From an uncultured Clostridia bacterium (lineage in GTDB: Bacteria > Bacillota > Clostridia > TANB77 > CAG-508): a DNA stretch of 64,000 bases. The stretch spans positions 1 through 64,000 of the forward strand of contig CAKOVH010000005.1 in NCBI GenBank assembly GCA_934121885.1, read 5' to 3'. The notes under the pieces were generated by a model, which had not been told where the DNA came from, did not search any database, and saw nothing but the letters and a program-made list of their open reading frames with translations. The position numbers and the translations under genes are program-made. The first letter of the stretch is position 1, and every line of letters starts with the position of its first letter. Shown one piece after another: positions 1 to 8,639 of this stretch.

Positions 1-582
1 TTTTTTTATTGATTCATCAGCATTTTCCATATTCAAATCCTCCGAATTACTAATAAATTTCACCCAAGTATCTAATAATGTATTTTCTGAATATTTTTCT
101 ATCTTGGATAAATTAATTATATATAACTCTATTACATCTGTCAATATTATTTTACTATATGTTTCTTCTTGTATGTTCCATTTTGTAAGGTATTTTGGTA
201 TTTCTTTTAATTTTTCTAATTCAAAATCTATGAACAATATCGATATACATTTATTTAGCTCTGCATAGTTATGAGACTTCTTTAAATTTTGTGTATACAT
301 TTTACTTAAGTAAAATATTATTCTTTTTTCAATATTTTTTTCGTCTACTAGTTGCATCTCTATATTTATATCTACTGAATTATTTACTTTTGCTCTAATA
401 TCTAATATTCCTAGTTTATCGTCGTACAAATCCCTTTCTAAGATTGTATTACAACCTAAACTTACTTCTGTAACTTTTTCTTTTAGTATAGCATTCAATA
501 ACCCTTTGGTTATCTCTTCATTGCCAGCATAGCCAAATACTCTTTTAAATGTATAATCATTTTTTAGTTTTAATAATTCTAT
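1..582 (-). CDS. Rpn family PD-(D/E)XK nuclease / putative transposase, 3' end cut by window
   Basis: Continuous reading frame of 194 codons running off the left edge. The N-terminus reads (I/M)ELLKLKNDYTFKRVFG, followed by LDIRAKVNN and INIEMQ, which form the D...E-x-Q core of the PD-(D/E)XK nucleases in the Rpn/PF12784 group. Family knowledge: these are recombination-promoting nucleases, often multicopy. The oddity is the start. The frame has a stop at 619-621 and no ATG, GTG or TTG before the conserved LLKLKND block. The codon where relatives have Met is ATA (580-582), preceded closely by a GAGGGTGG ribosome-binding sequence. Either ATA is used as a weak start or the start codon has mutated. 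Function of this copy unknown. Confidence 0.75.
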   Translation of the reverse strand, partial: MELLKLKNDYTFKRVFGYAGNEEITKGLLNAILKEKVTEVSLGCNTILERDLYDDKLGILDIRAKVNNSVDINIEMQLVDEKNIEKRIIFYLSKMYTQNLKKSHNYAELNKCISILFIDFELEKLKEIPKYLTKWNIQEETYSKIILTDVIELYIINLSKIEKYSENTLLDTWVKFISNSEDLNMENADESIKK

Positions 583-682
583 ATAACCACCCTCTCTATC
601 ACTTGTTTTATTTTTCTTTTATTTTGGAAATTTTAGACAGAATCGTCTTTAAGATTTAATAGATTTTAAATAACTGTTTTGT

Positions 683-711
683 ATCATACCATAATTTACA
701 TTTTATGGCAA
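683..711 (-). promoter_or_regulatory. Sigma-A-type promoter for the Rpn-like gene
   Basis: TTGCCA (706-711), 17-bp spacer, TATGAT (683-688), reading leftwards about 100 bases before the gene. Nothing else was recognised in the remaining intergenic sequence between 583 and 849. Confidence 0.5.
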
Positions 712-849
712 TAGCAAAATAAAAATGTAGTAAAATAAAAATATAGTATGTAAAAATATTTACACACCATATGATACACTATTGATATTTAAGTTACTCT
801 TACATATTTTTAAGAAATTTCAACAAAAGAATTTTCTTATTACATCCTT

Positions 850-1008
850 TTACTTTGAATTCTTTTTTGTCATATCTTCTATTCTTTTTACTTTATCTTT
901 TTGCATATCAAGAGGAAGCCACGCAAAATATGAAGTTACAAATTCTCCATATTTTGTTGTATCCTCGGAATTTTCTATTTGATCTTGCATTTCTTTCTCA
1001 TTTTTCAT
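850..1008 (-). CDS. Small hypothetical protein, 52 aa
   Basis: Short ORF with a GGAGG ribosome-binding site (1018-1022) nine bases before the ATG at 1008; an upstream in-frame ATG at 1014 is too close to the site. The peptide is charged, begins MKNEKEMQDQIENSED and contains YGEFVTSYFAWLPLDMQ, a hydrophobic/aromatic patch, then a lysine-rich tail. I do not recognise a family. The good ribosome-binding site and the hairpin terminator immediately upstream (end of the HAD gene) make a real gene plausible. Confidence 0.45.
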   Translation of the reverse strand: MKNEKEMQDQIENSEDTTKYGEFVTSYFAWLPLDMQKDKVKRIEDMTKKNSK

Positions 1009-1025
1009 TTGCATTTACCTCCAAT

Positions 1026-1061
1026 AAAAAAACATAATTAATTTTTATATAATTAATTATG
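1026..1061 (-). terminator. Intrinsic terminator after the HAD gene
   Basis: Perfect 11-bp stem CATAATTAATT/AATTAATTATG (1033-1061) followed on the minus strand by seven T. A T-rich tract on the other side could make it bidirectional. Confidence 0.65.
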
Positions 1062-1077
1062 CTTTTTTATTTTCTTT

Positions 1078-1950
1078 TTATCCAATTATTTTTTCAATAG
1101 CCTCTGCAACACCATCTTCATTATTATCTGATACTATTAAATCTGATATTTCCTTTATATATGGTGCACTATTTCCCATTGCCACACCACATCCAGCATT
1201 TTCTATCATTAATTTGTCATTTACATTGTCTCCAATTGTTAAAACCTCATTTTGGTTTATATCTAAATTATCCATTAAATATTGTATTGCATACCATTTA
1301 TCTACATCTTTTTTTGTTATTTCTGTATAATAATACTCTAATTTTACCTCATCAGTTCCTGCTTTAATTATCTTTCTAGACATATGTTCTACATCTAATA
1401 CATCTATTTCTTTTATTTCTCTAAGCTTTCTAATTATACTATTAAAGATTATACTATCACTATCACTAATTGTAATTTTTAAAATATTCTGATTGTCTAA
1501 ATTTTTAACATACTCATAAATATCCTGTACAATGTTTATTTTTGTTTTTTTGCTATCTGGCTTATTTGCATTTTCTTGATAATAAAAAAGTACGTTATTA
1601 TTAAGTGTTTTTGCAATAACCATATTTTCGGTGTATATGTTATAATAAATACTATTTTTCTCACATATATCTATTATCTGCAATGCTTTTTTCTTTTCAA
1701 TAAATTTATCGTATATAATTTCTTCTTTTTGTAAATCATATATTAATGAACCATTTCCACATATTATATAATTTTGTACACCAATTTCATTTGCTATACT
1801 TTTAACTGAATCTGTGGTTCTTCCAGATGCCAAAACTATCTGTATTCCTTTTTCTTTTGCATTGTTTAAAGCTAATTTGTTTTTTTCTGAAATTTGACCA
1901 TATGAATTTAGTAGTGTTCCATCTAAGTCAATTGCAATTAATTTATACAT
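1078..1950 (-). CDS. Cof-type HAD-IIB family phosphatase
   Basis: 290 aa, the usual size for Cof/YkrA-like sugar-phosphate or flavin phosphatases. HAD motif I is DLDGT at residues 8-12 (nucleophile D8, acid/base D10). The C2 cap fills the middle of the protein and motif IV appears near the C-terminus as GDNVNDKLM. Soluble, Mg-dependent phosphohydrolase; the physiological substrate cannot be told from sequence. Single-gene unit with its own terminator. Confidence 0.85.
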   Translation of the reverse strand: MYKLIAIDLDGTLLNSYGQISEKNKLALNNAKEKGIQIVLASGRTTDSVKSIANEIGVQNYIICGNGSLIYDLQKEEIIYDKFIEKKKALQIIDICEKNSIYYNIYTENMVIAKTLNNNVLFYYQENANKPDSKKTKINIVQDIYEYVKNLDNQNILKITISDSDSIIFNSIIRKLREIKEIDVLDVEHMSRKIIKAGTDEVKLEYYYTEITKKDVDKWYAIQYLMDNLDINQNEVLTIGDNVNDKLMIENAGCGVAMGNSAPYIKEISDLIVSDNNEDGVAEAIEKIIG

Positions 1951-2164
1951 ATATTATTCCCTCTATCTATTATTATTTTTCATCAGTTTTACCTTTTTAT
2001 TTAAGATTTATTCAAATATTATACCATTTATCTTCCTTTTTACAATAATTTCTCAAAAATTTCCAGTTTATTTTTTCTAATACTGAGCAATATATGTACT
2101 AGAAGAAACATTTTAGTTTTTTCAAAGTAGAAATATAAGTGTCACATTCTAGGAGGTGAAAAAC

Positions 2165-2365
2165 ATGGCAAATTCAAACAGCAATTACAAAGTTGTTCCA
2201 GAAGCTAGAGAAGCTTTAGATAAATTCAAATATGAAGTAGCTAGCGAAGTTGGAGTTAACTTAAAGCAAGGTTATAATGGAGATATATCAGCTAAAGACG
2301 CTGGTAAAATCGGTGGTCAAATGGTTAGAAAAATGATTCAACAAGCTGAAAACAACATGAAATAG
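2165..2365 (+). CDS. Alpha/beta-type small acid-soluble spore protein (SASP)
   Basis: 66 aa. The start is the ATG at 2165, preceded by AGGAGGTG; the earlier in-frame GTG lies inside that ribosome-binding site. The conserved SASP core is visible: KYEVASEVGVNL, which contains the germination-protease recognition region, and DAGKIGGQMVRKMI at the C-terminus. Family role: coats and protects DNA in the dormant spore and supplies amino acids on germination. Presence implies a sporulating organism. Expression is expected from a forespore sigma-G promoter, which I could not place confidently. Confidence 0.95.
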   Translation: MANSNSNYKVVPEAREALDKFKYEVASEVGVNLKQGYNGDISAKDAGKIGGQMVRKMIQQAENNMK

Positions 2366-2403
2366 TTTTTTAATTAGTTAGTTTTGCATATTTATTGCAA
2401 AGA

Positions 2404-2445
2404 AGAAACCTACTTAGGTACATATTTAAGTAGGTTTCTTTTTTA
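2404..2445. terminator. Bidirectional terminator between SASP and trmL
   Basis: 13-bp stem AGAAACCTACTTA/TAAGTAGGTTTCT (2404-2416/2427-2439) followed by a T tract on the plus strand; an A tract on the other flank serves the convergent trmL. Confidence 0.85.
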
Positions 2446-2946
2446 CTTTATATCAAAATATTTGCTTTCCTGTTCTAATTTATCAAAACCAACTTGTCTT
2501 AACACTTCATAAGCCACAATTGCCACTGAATTGGATAAATTTAATGAACGTAAGTGTTCTCTCATCGGAATACGAATTGCATTCTCAAAATATTTTTGTA
2601 TTAAATCCTCTGGTAATCCTTTTGTTTCTTTTCCAAATAAAATAAATACTTCATTCATTCTAGAATAGTCTACATCTGAGTAACAATGTTTTCCTTTAGT
2701 AGTTGCATAAAACATATTGTTTTCTTCTGGTTTATATTTTTCTAAAAAATCTTTCAAAGATTCATGTTCCTCTATCTCTAACTTATCCCAATAGTCTAAT
2801 CCTGCTCTTTTTAAGTATTTATCTGATATTTCAAAACCTAGTGGTTTTACTAAATGAAGTTTTGCACCTATTGCAGCACATGTTCTTGCAATATTACCTG
2901 TATTTTGTGGTATTTCAGGTTCTACCATTACTATATTAATTTTCAT
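2443..2946 (-). CDS. trmL: tRNA (cytidine(34)-2'-O)-methyltransferase TrmL
   Basis: 167 aa SPOUT methyltransferase. Diagnostic blocks: VEPEIPQNTGNIARTC near the N-terminus, ILFGKETKGLPED, and IPMREHLRSLNLSNSVAI at the C-terminal trefoil knot that binds S-adenosylmethionine. Family role: 2'-O-methylation of the wobble base of tRNA-Leu isoacceptors. Converges with the SASP gene. Confidence 0.93.
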   Translation of the reverse strand: MKINIVMVEPEIPQNTGNIARTCAAIGAKLHLVKPLGFEISDKYLKRAGLDYWDKLEIEEHESLKDFLEKYKPEENNMFYATTKGKHCYSDVDYSRMNEVFILFGKETKGLPEDLIQKYFENAIRIPMREHLRSLNLSNSVAIVAYEVLRQVGFDKLEQESKYFDIK

Positions 2947-2975
2947 ATTTTCTTACCCTTTTATAATTTGAATAT

Positions 2976-3008
2976 AAAAAGGACTTACCATAAAATAAGT
3001 CCTTTTTT
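2976..3008 (-). terminator. Terminator after hpf
   Basis: Stem AAAAAGGACTTA/TAAGTCCTTTTT with a T-rich end on the minus strand, between hpf and trmL. Confidence 0.8.
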
Positions 3009-3016
3009 CTTTTTAC

Positions 3017-3547
3017 TTAAGCTTCTGGCTCAACTATACCAAAGTTTTTGCCATCTTTTAATCTATAAATAATGTTTGTTTTTCCTGTGTCTATATCGAT
3101 GAAAGCTAAAAATTTATTTTGTGGTTGATCTTGTAATTTTAATTTTGCATCTTCTGGAGTCATTGGTTTTATATCATAATATAAAACTTTAATAATTTCA
3201 TCTGCAACTTCTGCTGTTTCTTCTTGTGCCATTTCTTTAATTCTAATAGATTCTGTCATATTTTGTTTATCTTTTTTAGTTTTCATTTTTCTAATTTGAC
3301 CTTCTAAAATATCTATATCCTTATCTATTGAAGCATATAAATCTCTATGAGCTGTAACTGCTCTAAAGTCTCCTGATGTTGTTTTGATGCTCATTTCTGC
3401 AACTTGTTCACTTCCTTCTGTTTTTATTGTTGCATTTACATCAAATTCATCTCCAAAATATTTTACTAATCTTTCTGCTTTCTTTTCAATATAATTTTTA
3501 ATTGCTTCTGTGGCTACTAATTCTTTACTTGTTATTTTAATGTTCAT
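3017..3547 (-). CDS. hpf: Long-form ribosome hibernation-promoting factor
   Basis: 176 aa. The N-terminal S30AE domain (about residues 1-100, beginning MNIKITSKELVATEAI) binds the 30S decoding site. A linker is followed by a C-terminal S30AE_C domain (about 118-176, YYDIKPMTPEDAKLKL and FIDIDTGKTNIIYRL) that dimerises ribosomes into 100S particles. Length and the second domain mark the long form typical of Firmicutes. Divergent from rpsT. Confidence 0.93.
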   Translation of the reverse strand: MNIKITSKELVATEAIKNYIEKKAERLVKYFGDEFDVNATIKTEGSEQVAEMSIKTTSGDFRAVTAHRDLYASIDKDIDILEGQIRKMKTKKDKQNMTESIRIKEMAQEETAEVADEIIKVLYYDIKPMTPEDAKLKLQDQPQNKFLAFIDIDTGKTNIIYRLKDGKNFGIVEPEA

Positions 3548-3693
3548 AGCTCATCTCTCCTTCCAAATTTTGTTCATTAGTTTTAATGTATTTTTATTAT
3601 ATATGTTTATTTTCTTTTTTTCAAGTATATTCTGTGAATTTCTATCAAACTGGTACTTATGTAAATCATTATCCACTTTTTTTATAAAAATAC

Positions 3694-3722
3694 TTGTCAA
3701 AAGTAAATCTACATGATATAAT
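3694..3722 (+). promoter_or_regulatory. rpsT promoter
   Basis: TTGTCA (3694-3699), 17-bp spacer, TATAAT (3717-3722), 45 bases before the rpsT start. Confidence 0.75.
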
Positions 3723-3766
3723 AATATCCGTTATATTAACGAACTTAAAGGGAGGTGCAAAAGGTT

Positions 3767-4033
3767 ATGCCAAATATTAAATCAGCTATTAAGCGTGTTA
3801 GTGTTATTGAGAAAAAAACATTAAGAAATAATATGATTAAATCTGAATACAAAACAGCTATAAAAAGATTTGAAGAAGCTTTAAACAACAACAATATAGA
3901 AGAAGCTACAAAATTATTTTCAGAAGCTACAAAGAAAATAGATCAAGCTTGTACAAAAGGTGTTATTGTTAAAAACACTGCTTCAAGAAAAAAATCAAAT
4001 TTAGCAAAAAAATTAAATGCTGCTAATGCATAA
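3767..4033 (+). CDS. rpsT: 30S ribosomal protein S20
   Basis: 88 aa, beginning [11 protein letters not shown], the family signature. The start at 3767 follows a GGGAGGTG ribosome-binding site; an in-frame GTG at 3755 falls within that site and is not the start. The lysine-rich helical body and C-terminal [15 protein letters not shown] are characteristic. Binds 16S rRNA early in 30S assembly. Strong hairpin terminator follows. Confidence 0.96.
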   Translation: MPNIKSAIKRVSVIEKKTLRNNMIKSEYKTAIKRFEEALNNNNIEEATKLFSEATKKIDQACTKGVIVKNTASRKKSNLAKKLNAANA

Positions 4034-4068
4034 ATAAAATAAAAAATTGTGCACAGTTTTTTATTTTA

Positions 4069-4103
4069 CAAAAGAGATTTCATTACGAAATCTCTTTTGT
4101 TTT
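4069..4103 (+). terminator. rpsT terminator
   Basis: Perfect 13-bp stem CAAAAGAGATTTC/GAAATCTCTTTTG with a 5-base loop, then TTTT. Confidence 0.88.
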
Positions 4104-4172
4104 GCCACAAATTACCTTTGCTTTTATTGTACATTTTATGTTAATATATATCTATACGAAAGAGAGGTTATT

Positions 4173-4421
4173 ATGTATAAATTATTAGAAGAGTTTAAAA
4201 ATATCGATAAATCAATTTTAAAACTAATGAAGTCCGGAATAGAGTTTAGCTTTGTATTTTGCTTATTTGCAACATTGGTTTTAGCAACTTACGAAACAGT
4301 ACATACACCTATTTTGTTTTCTATAGGATTTTCTTTATTTAAGACAAGTTTATTTTTCTTTGTAGCTTTCATTGCATATGCCTTTGCATTTGATTCTGTA
4401 AGAAAAATACAAAACTTATAA
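4173..4421 (+). CDS. Small two-segment membrane protein, 82 aa
   Basis: Starts at ATG 4173 with AGAGAGG upstream. A charged N-terminal helix (MYKLLEEFKNIDKSILKLMK) is followed by two hydrophobic segments, about residues 24-42 and 50-72. No catalytic motif and no firm family. Similar small membrane proteins of unknown role sit beside rpsT in other Clostridia (recollection, not checked). Confidence 0.6.
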   Translation: MYKLLEEFKNIDKSILKLMKSGIEFSFVFCLFATLVLATYETVHTPILFSIGFSLFKTSLFFFVAFIAYAFAFDSVRKIQNL

Positions 4422-4452
4422 TTTATAGCTAGAATGAAACTTATATATCTAC

Positions 4453-4488
4453 AAAAATGGATAGGTATTTATAACCTATCCATTTTAT
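4453..4488. terminator. Bidirectional terminator
   Basis: Stem AAAATGGATAGGT/ACCTATCCATTTT between the small membrane protein gene and the convergent gatB. Confidence 0.85.
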
Positions 4489-4489
4489 A

Positions 4490-5932
4490 TTACTTATTTA
4501 ATTCATCTAAGAACATTTTGTTTAGCATTTGTGGGTTTGCTTTTCCCTTTGTTTCTTTCATGGCTTGTCCTACTAAGAAGCCTAATGCTCTATCTTTTCC
4601 TGCTTTATAGTCTGCAACTGATTGAGGATTGTTTTCTAATATCTTAGTTACAACTTCTTTAATTGCACCTTCATCAGAAATTTGAATCCATCCTTTTTCC
4701 TTAATGATTTCTTCTGGATCTTTTGGATTTTCAAATAGTTCTACAATTACCTTTTTAGCAATAGCTGAACTTATTGTTCCATTATCAATTAATTGAACTA
4801 ATTTTGCAAGTTGATTTGCATCAAATGGTATTTGTATTGGCTCTGTTTCTGTTTCATTAAGTATTTTTGAAATGTCTGATAATATCCAATTTGCAACTGC
4901 TTTAGCATTTTTACAAATCTTTTCAGCACCTTCAAAAAGATCTGATAAATATTTAGAAGCTGTAAGTAAATTACTGTCTTTTTCAGATAATCCATACTCT
5001 TCCATATATCTTTTCTTTCTGCTTTCTGGAAGTTCTGGTAAGTTATTCTTTATATTTTCAATATACTCTTCTGAAAGTTTTATTGCTACTAAATCTGGGT
5101 CTGGGAAATAACGGTAATCTTGTGCATCTTCTTTATCTCTCATAGAAAATGTTCTTCCAGATACATCATCCCATCTTAATGTTTCTTGGTCAATTTTTCC
5201 ACCATCTTCAATTACATCAATTTGTCTTGAAGCTTCGTAATCTATTGCTCTTGTAATTGCTTTAAATGAGTTCATGTTTTTCATTTCTGTTCTTGTTCCA
5301 TATTTTTCTGCACCTTTTTTTCTTACAGAAACGTTAACATCTGCTCTTAATGAACCTTCTTGCATTTTACAGTCTGATACTTCAATATATTCTAATATTG
5401 ATTTTAATTTCTTTAAATATCTTTCTGCTTCTCCACTTGAACGTAAATCTGGTTCAGATACTATTTCAATTAAAGGAACTCCGGCTCTGTTTAAATCTAC
5501 TAAACTTCCTCCACCAAATTCGTTATGGTTTAGTTTTCCGGCATCTTCTTCAATATGAATTCTTGTTAATCTAATTTTTTTAGAATTTCCCTCATCATCC
5601 TCTATTTCAATATATCCATGTTCGCAAAGAGGTTTATCAAATTGAGATATTTGATAAGATTTTGGTAAATCTGGGTAAAAATAGTTTTTTCTATCATTTT
5701 TACTATCTCTTGAAATTGTACAATTTGTAGCTAATCCTGCTTTAACAGCATATTCAACTACTTTTTCATTTAATACAGGAAGTGTTCCTGGCATTGCCAT
5801 ACATATTGGACATGTATGTGTATTTGGCTCTCCACCAAATTCTGTTGAACATGAGCAGAATATTTTTGTTTTTGTTGAAAGTTCTGCATGAACTTCAAGT
5901 CCCATTACTATTTCATAATCATCTCTTGCCAT
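4490..5932 (-). CDS. gatB: Asp-tRNA(Asn)/Glu-tRNA(Gln) amidotransferase subunit B
   Basis: 480 aa from ATG 5930-5932 (MARDDYEIVMGLEVH), preceded by a GGGGGGTG site; upstream in-frame codons are not needed. GatB kinase-like domain activates the tRNA-bound carboxylate: LEVHAEL and the Cys pairs in IFCSCST and CPICMAMPG (zinc site) are visible, as is the C-terminal GatB/YqeY tail domain with ALGFLVGQAMKETKGKANP. Starts one base after the gatA stop, so translation is coupled. Last gene of the gatCAB operon. Confidence 0.96.
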   Translation of the reverse strand: MARDDYEIVMGLEVHAELSTKTKIFCSCSTEFGGEPNTHTCPICMAMPGTLPVLNEKVVEYAVKAGLATNCTISRDSKNDRKNYFYPDLPKSYQISQFDKPLCEHGYIEIEDDEGNSKKIRLTRIHIEEDAGKLNHNEFGGGSLVDLNRAGVPLIEIVSEPDLRSSGEAERYLKKLKSILEYIEVSDCKMQEGSLRADVNVSVRKKGAEKYGTRTEMKNMNSFKAITRAIDYEASRQIDVIEDGGKIDQETLRWDDVSGRTFSMRDKEDAQDYRYFPDPDLVAIKLSEEYIENIKNNLPELPESRKKRYMEEYGLSEKDSNLLTASKYLSDLFEGAEKICKNAKAVANWILSDISKILNETETEPIQIPFDANQLAKLVQLIDNGTISSAIAKKVIVELFENPKDPEEIIKEKGWIQISDEGAIKEVVTKILENNPQSVADYKAGKDRALGFLVGQAMKETKGKANPQMLNKMFLDELNK

Positions 5933-5933
5933 A

Positions 5934-7412
5934 TTATTTTGCACCCCCCTTAAATTCTGGTGTATATTTCTCTCTAAATTTGAAGTCTTGTTCAAATGTA
6001 TATGCTGTATTTAATAATGTTTCTTCACTAAATCTCTTACCAATTAATTGCATACCAATTGGCATTCCTTCACTATCTACTCCACATGGAATTGATATTC
6101 CTGGAAGACCAGCAATATTTACAGATACTGTGCATATATCAGCTAGGTACATTTCTAATGGGTTATTTGACTTAGAACCTATATCAAATGCAACTGTTGG
6201 TGATGTTGGTGTTAATAAAACATCATATTTTTCAAATAATTTATTAAACTCGTTCATAACCAATGTTCTTACTTGTTGAGCTTTTTTGTAATAGGCATCA
6301 TAATATCCAGAAGAAAGTACATAAGTTCCAAGAATAATTCTTCTTTTAACCTCTGAACCAAAACCTTCACTTCTTGAATTTTTAAATAACTCTTTTAAGT
6401 TTGTATAATTTTGTGTTCTGTATCCATATCTTATTCCATCAAATCTTCCAAGGTTTGAGCTTGCTTCTGCACAAGCAATAATATAGTAAGTAGCTAAAGC
6501 ATAATCTGCAATATTTAGTGAGCATTCTTCAACTGTTGCTCCTAGTTTTTTATATCTTTCCATTGCTTCTTGTAGTTTTTCTTTTACTTCGCTATTAATA
6601 CCTTCTCCAAAATATTCTTTTGGAACACCAATTTTTAGACCTTTAACATCATTTTTAAGTGATTTTGTATAGTCTTTTTCCCCAATATCCACAGATGTTG
6701 TGTCTTTTGGATCATGTCCTGCAATAATATTTAATAGCATTGCACAATCTCTAACATCTTTTGTAATTGGTCCAACTTGATCAAGTGATGAAGCAAATGC
6801 TACAACACCATATCTTGAAACAAGTCCATATGTAGGTTTTAATCCTACTGTTCCACAAAAGCTTGATGGTTGTCTAATAGAACCACCTGTATCTGTTCCT
6901 AAAGCCCATGGCACTAAATCTGCTGCAACAGCTGCTGCAGAACCACCAGAAGAACCACCTGGTACTTTATTTAAGTTCCATGGATTTCTTGTCTTTTTAA
7001 AATATGAATATTCTGTTGAACCTCCCATAGCAAATTCATCCATATTTAATTTTCCTAAATCTATTAAATTCTCTTTATTAATTTTTTCCATAACAGTTGC
7101 ATCATATGGTGCTATAAAGTTTTCTAGCATTTTAGAACTACATGTTGTTCTAACACCTTTTGTACAAATAATATCTTTTATACCAATTGGAATACCTGCA
7201 AGCTCAGAATTTATTTCTCCACTTTCTCTTTTTTTATCAATCTCTTTAGCTTGTTTTAAAGCATCTTCAGATAAGTCTGTTACAAAAGCTTGTACATCTT
7301 TTTCTTTATCTTTAATTCTATCTGCATATGCCTTTGTAATTTCGTAACTAGTAAGTTCTTTGTTTGCTAATTTTTCTTGCAACTCATGAACAGTAAGTTT
7401 TGTAATATCCAT
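5934..7412 (-). CDS. gatA: Asp-tRNA(Asn)/Glu-tRNA(Gln) amidotransferase subunit A
   Basis: 492 aa amidase. Amidase-signature catalytic elements are present: lysine in GIKDII, and the serines in [15 protein letters not shown] and [12 protein letters not shown]. Releases ammonia from glutamine or asparagine and channels it to GatB. AGGAGG site before ATG. Middle gene of the operon, 23 bases after gatC. Confidence 0.97.
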   Translation of the reverse strand: MDITKLTVHELQEKLANKELTSYEITKAYADRIKDKEKDVQAFVTDLSEDALKQAKEIDKKRESGEINSELAGIPIGIKDIICTKGVRTTCSSKMLENFIAPYDATVMEKINKENLIDLGKLNMDEFAMGGSTEYSYFKKTRNPWNLNKVPGGSSGGSAAAVAADLVPWALGTDTGGSIRQPSSFCGTVGLKPTYGLVSRYGVVAFASSLDQVGPITKDVRDCAMLLNIIAGHDPKDTTSVDIGEKDYTKSLKNDVKGLKIGVPKEYFGEGINSEVKEKLQEAMERYKKLGATVEECSLNIADYALATYYIIACAEASSNLGRFDGIRYGYRTQNYTNLKELFKNSRSEGFGSEVKRRIILGTYVLSSGYYDAYYKKAQQVRTLVMNEFNKLFEKYDVLLTPTSPTVAFDIGSKSNNPLEMYLADICTVSVNIAGLPGISIPCGVDSEGMPIGMQLIGKRFSEETLLNTAYTFEQDFKFREKYTPEFKGGAK

Positions 7413-7435
7413 ATATCTTCCTCCTATCTTGTATT

Positions 7436-7726
7436 TTATTGAATAACCTTTGGAATTTTAAACATATTTCTTTCTTTTTCTGGTGCATTTGCAAGCAATG
7501 CTTCATTATCTTCAAATACAACAACTTCATCTTTTCTAAATACGTTTTTTGCCTCATTTGCTCCAATTGTAATGTCTAACCCTTCAACATTTGCATTATT
7601 TACAATATTCGCAAAATTTAAAATATCTTGAAGATGTAATAGATATGTATCTACTTCCTCATCCTTTAAATTTAAGTTTGCAAGTTTTGCAATATGCAAT
7701 AACTCTTCTCTACTTACTTCTGCCAT
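7436..7726 (-). CDS. gatC: Asp-tRNA(Asn)/Glu-tRNA(Gln) amidotransferase subunit C
   Basis: 96 aa, with the family pattern [16 protein letters not shown] at the N-terminus, [15 protein letters not shown] in the middle and [16 protein letters not shown] at the end. Wraps GatA/GatB and stabilises the complex. First gene of gatCAB; the preceding promoter has no visible T-box. Confidence 0.95.
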   Translation of the reverse strand: MAEVSREELLHIAKLANLNLKDEEVDTYLLHLQDILNFANIVNNANVEGLDITIGANEAKNVFRKDEVVVFEDNEALLANAPEKERNMFKIPKVIQ

Positions 7727-7764
7727 ACAATCAACTCCTATCGCTTTTAAAAATTTACCTCCAT

Positions 7765-7793
7765 ATTATATACACTTTTTAGTAAAAAAACAA
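7765..7793 (-). promoter_or_regulatory. gatCAB promoter
   Basis: TTGTTT (7788-7793), 17-bp spacer, TATAAT (7765-7770). The -35 lies in the T tract of the terminator of the upstream gene, so the two signals share bases. Confidence 0.6.
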
Positions 7794-7836
7794 GCCCTAA
7801 TACTTAATTCCGTAGAATTTTTATGGACTTGTTTTT
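7784..7836 (-). terminator. Terminator of the P-loop kinase gene
   Basis: Outer stem AAAACAAG-CC pairing with GGACTTGTTTT (one mismatch) and inner stem AATTC/GAATT, with a T tract on the minus strand. Confidence 0.55.
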
Positions 7837-7877
7837 ATTTTATTATATTTTAGTTTTCATTTTTATCTACCCTTTAT

Positions 7878-8453
7878 TTACTCACCCAACAACTCTTTTA
7901 GTTCTTTTTCTACTACTTCAATATCCCTACTATTTTCTATATTTGCTACATGAATATTAGGATATTTTTTCTTAATTTCATCTGACATTTTTAAATATGC
8001 TATTTGTTGATTTATACTGCTTTCTGCTTTAAATTTTGCGTATTCTGGAACTGCTTTTCCCTCTCTTTTAATTCTTTCTTCAAATAAACTTTCATCTTGT
8101 AAATATAAAGTAATATAGTATATTTCAAAATCCATTTTACTTAAATTTTCTAGTAATTCTTCATATACATCTGTAAAAGAATACTCTTTAAATCCTAATC
8201 TGCAATATATTTCTTCTGTAAAAAATGTTCTATCAAATAATAAATTAATACTTAAATTTTCCAATGTTTTTATATATGTCATTAAATTTCTATACATAAT
8301 TGTTGCTTTTTTCTTTCCCTCTTCACTACTATCTGCTGTACCTGTTAATCTATATAAATTAGTATATTTTACTGAATACCTTAAAAAATCCGTAATTGTT
8401 GTTTTTCCTGCTCCTTGTGCCCCTTCTACTATAATTATTTTTGAATTTGCCAT
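7878..8453 (-). CDS. P-loop nucleotide kinase, deoxynucleoside/thymidylate kinase-like
   Basis: 191 aa. Walker A GAQGAGKTT at residues 11-19, and a DR motif in FDRTFFTEEIYCRLG resembling the substrate-binding region of deoxynucleoside kinases and dTMP kinases. A C-terminal lid-like helical region has several Arg/Lys residues (ERIKREGK). Likely phosphorylates a small nucleotide or similar molecule; specificity not deducible. Single gene lying between gatCAB and the T-box-controlled aspS. Confidence 0.65.
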   Translation of the reverse strand: MANSKIIIVEGAQGAGKTTITDFLRYSVKYTNLYRLTGTADSSEEGKKKATIMYRNLMTYIKTLENLSINLLFDRTFFTEEIYCRLGFKEYSFTDVYEELLENLSKMDFEIYYITLYLQDESLFEERIKREGKAVPEYAKFKAESSINQQIAYLKMSDEIKKKYPNIHVANIENSRDIEVVEKELKELLGE

Positions 8454-8590
8454 TTTTATTCCCCCATTTTTTTATTATTTCGTATTAATTTTAACATAAA
8501 TGATTTTTGCACGCAATAAAAAAGGTCTATAAAGTTACATTATGAATTTTCACGTACAAGTTCCACTCTCTTCTTTTTTACTCATAAATA

Positions 8591-8619
8591 TTGACTTTTA
8601 GGTTATAATATTGTAAAAT
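8591..8619 (+). promoter_or_regulatory. Promoter of the T-box/aspS unit
   Basis: TTGACT (8591-8596), 17-bp spacer, TAAAAT (8614-8619); transcription would start near 8626, just before T-box stem I. Sequence 8454-8590 shows nothing else I can name. Confidence 0.7.
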
Positions 8620-8639
8620 ATTTTGTGTATTTGTTAATA

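Noticed and set aside
1161..2048. Hydrophobic open frames opposite the HAD gene and similar frames opposite many minus-strand genes
   Set aside because: Typical antisense shadows of AT-rich genes: Leu/Ser/Tyr-rich, no ribosome-binding site, no family.
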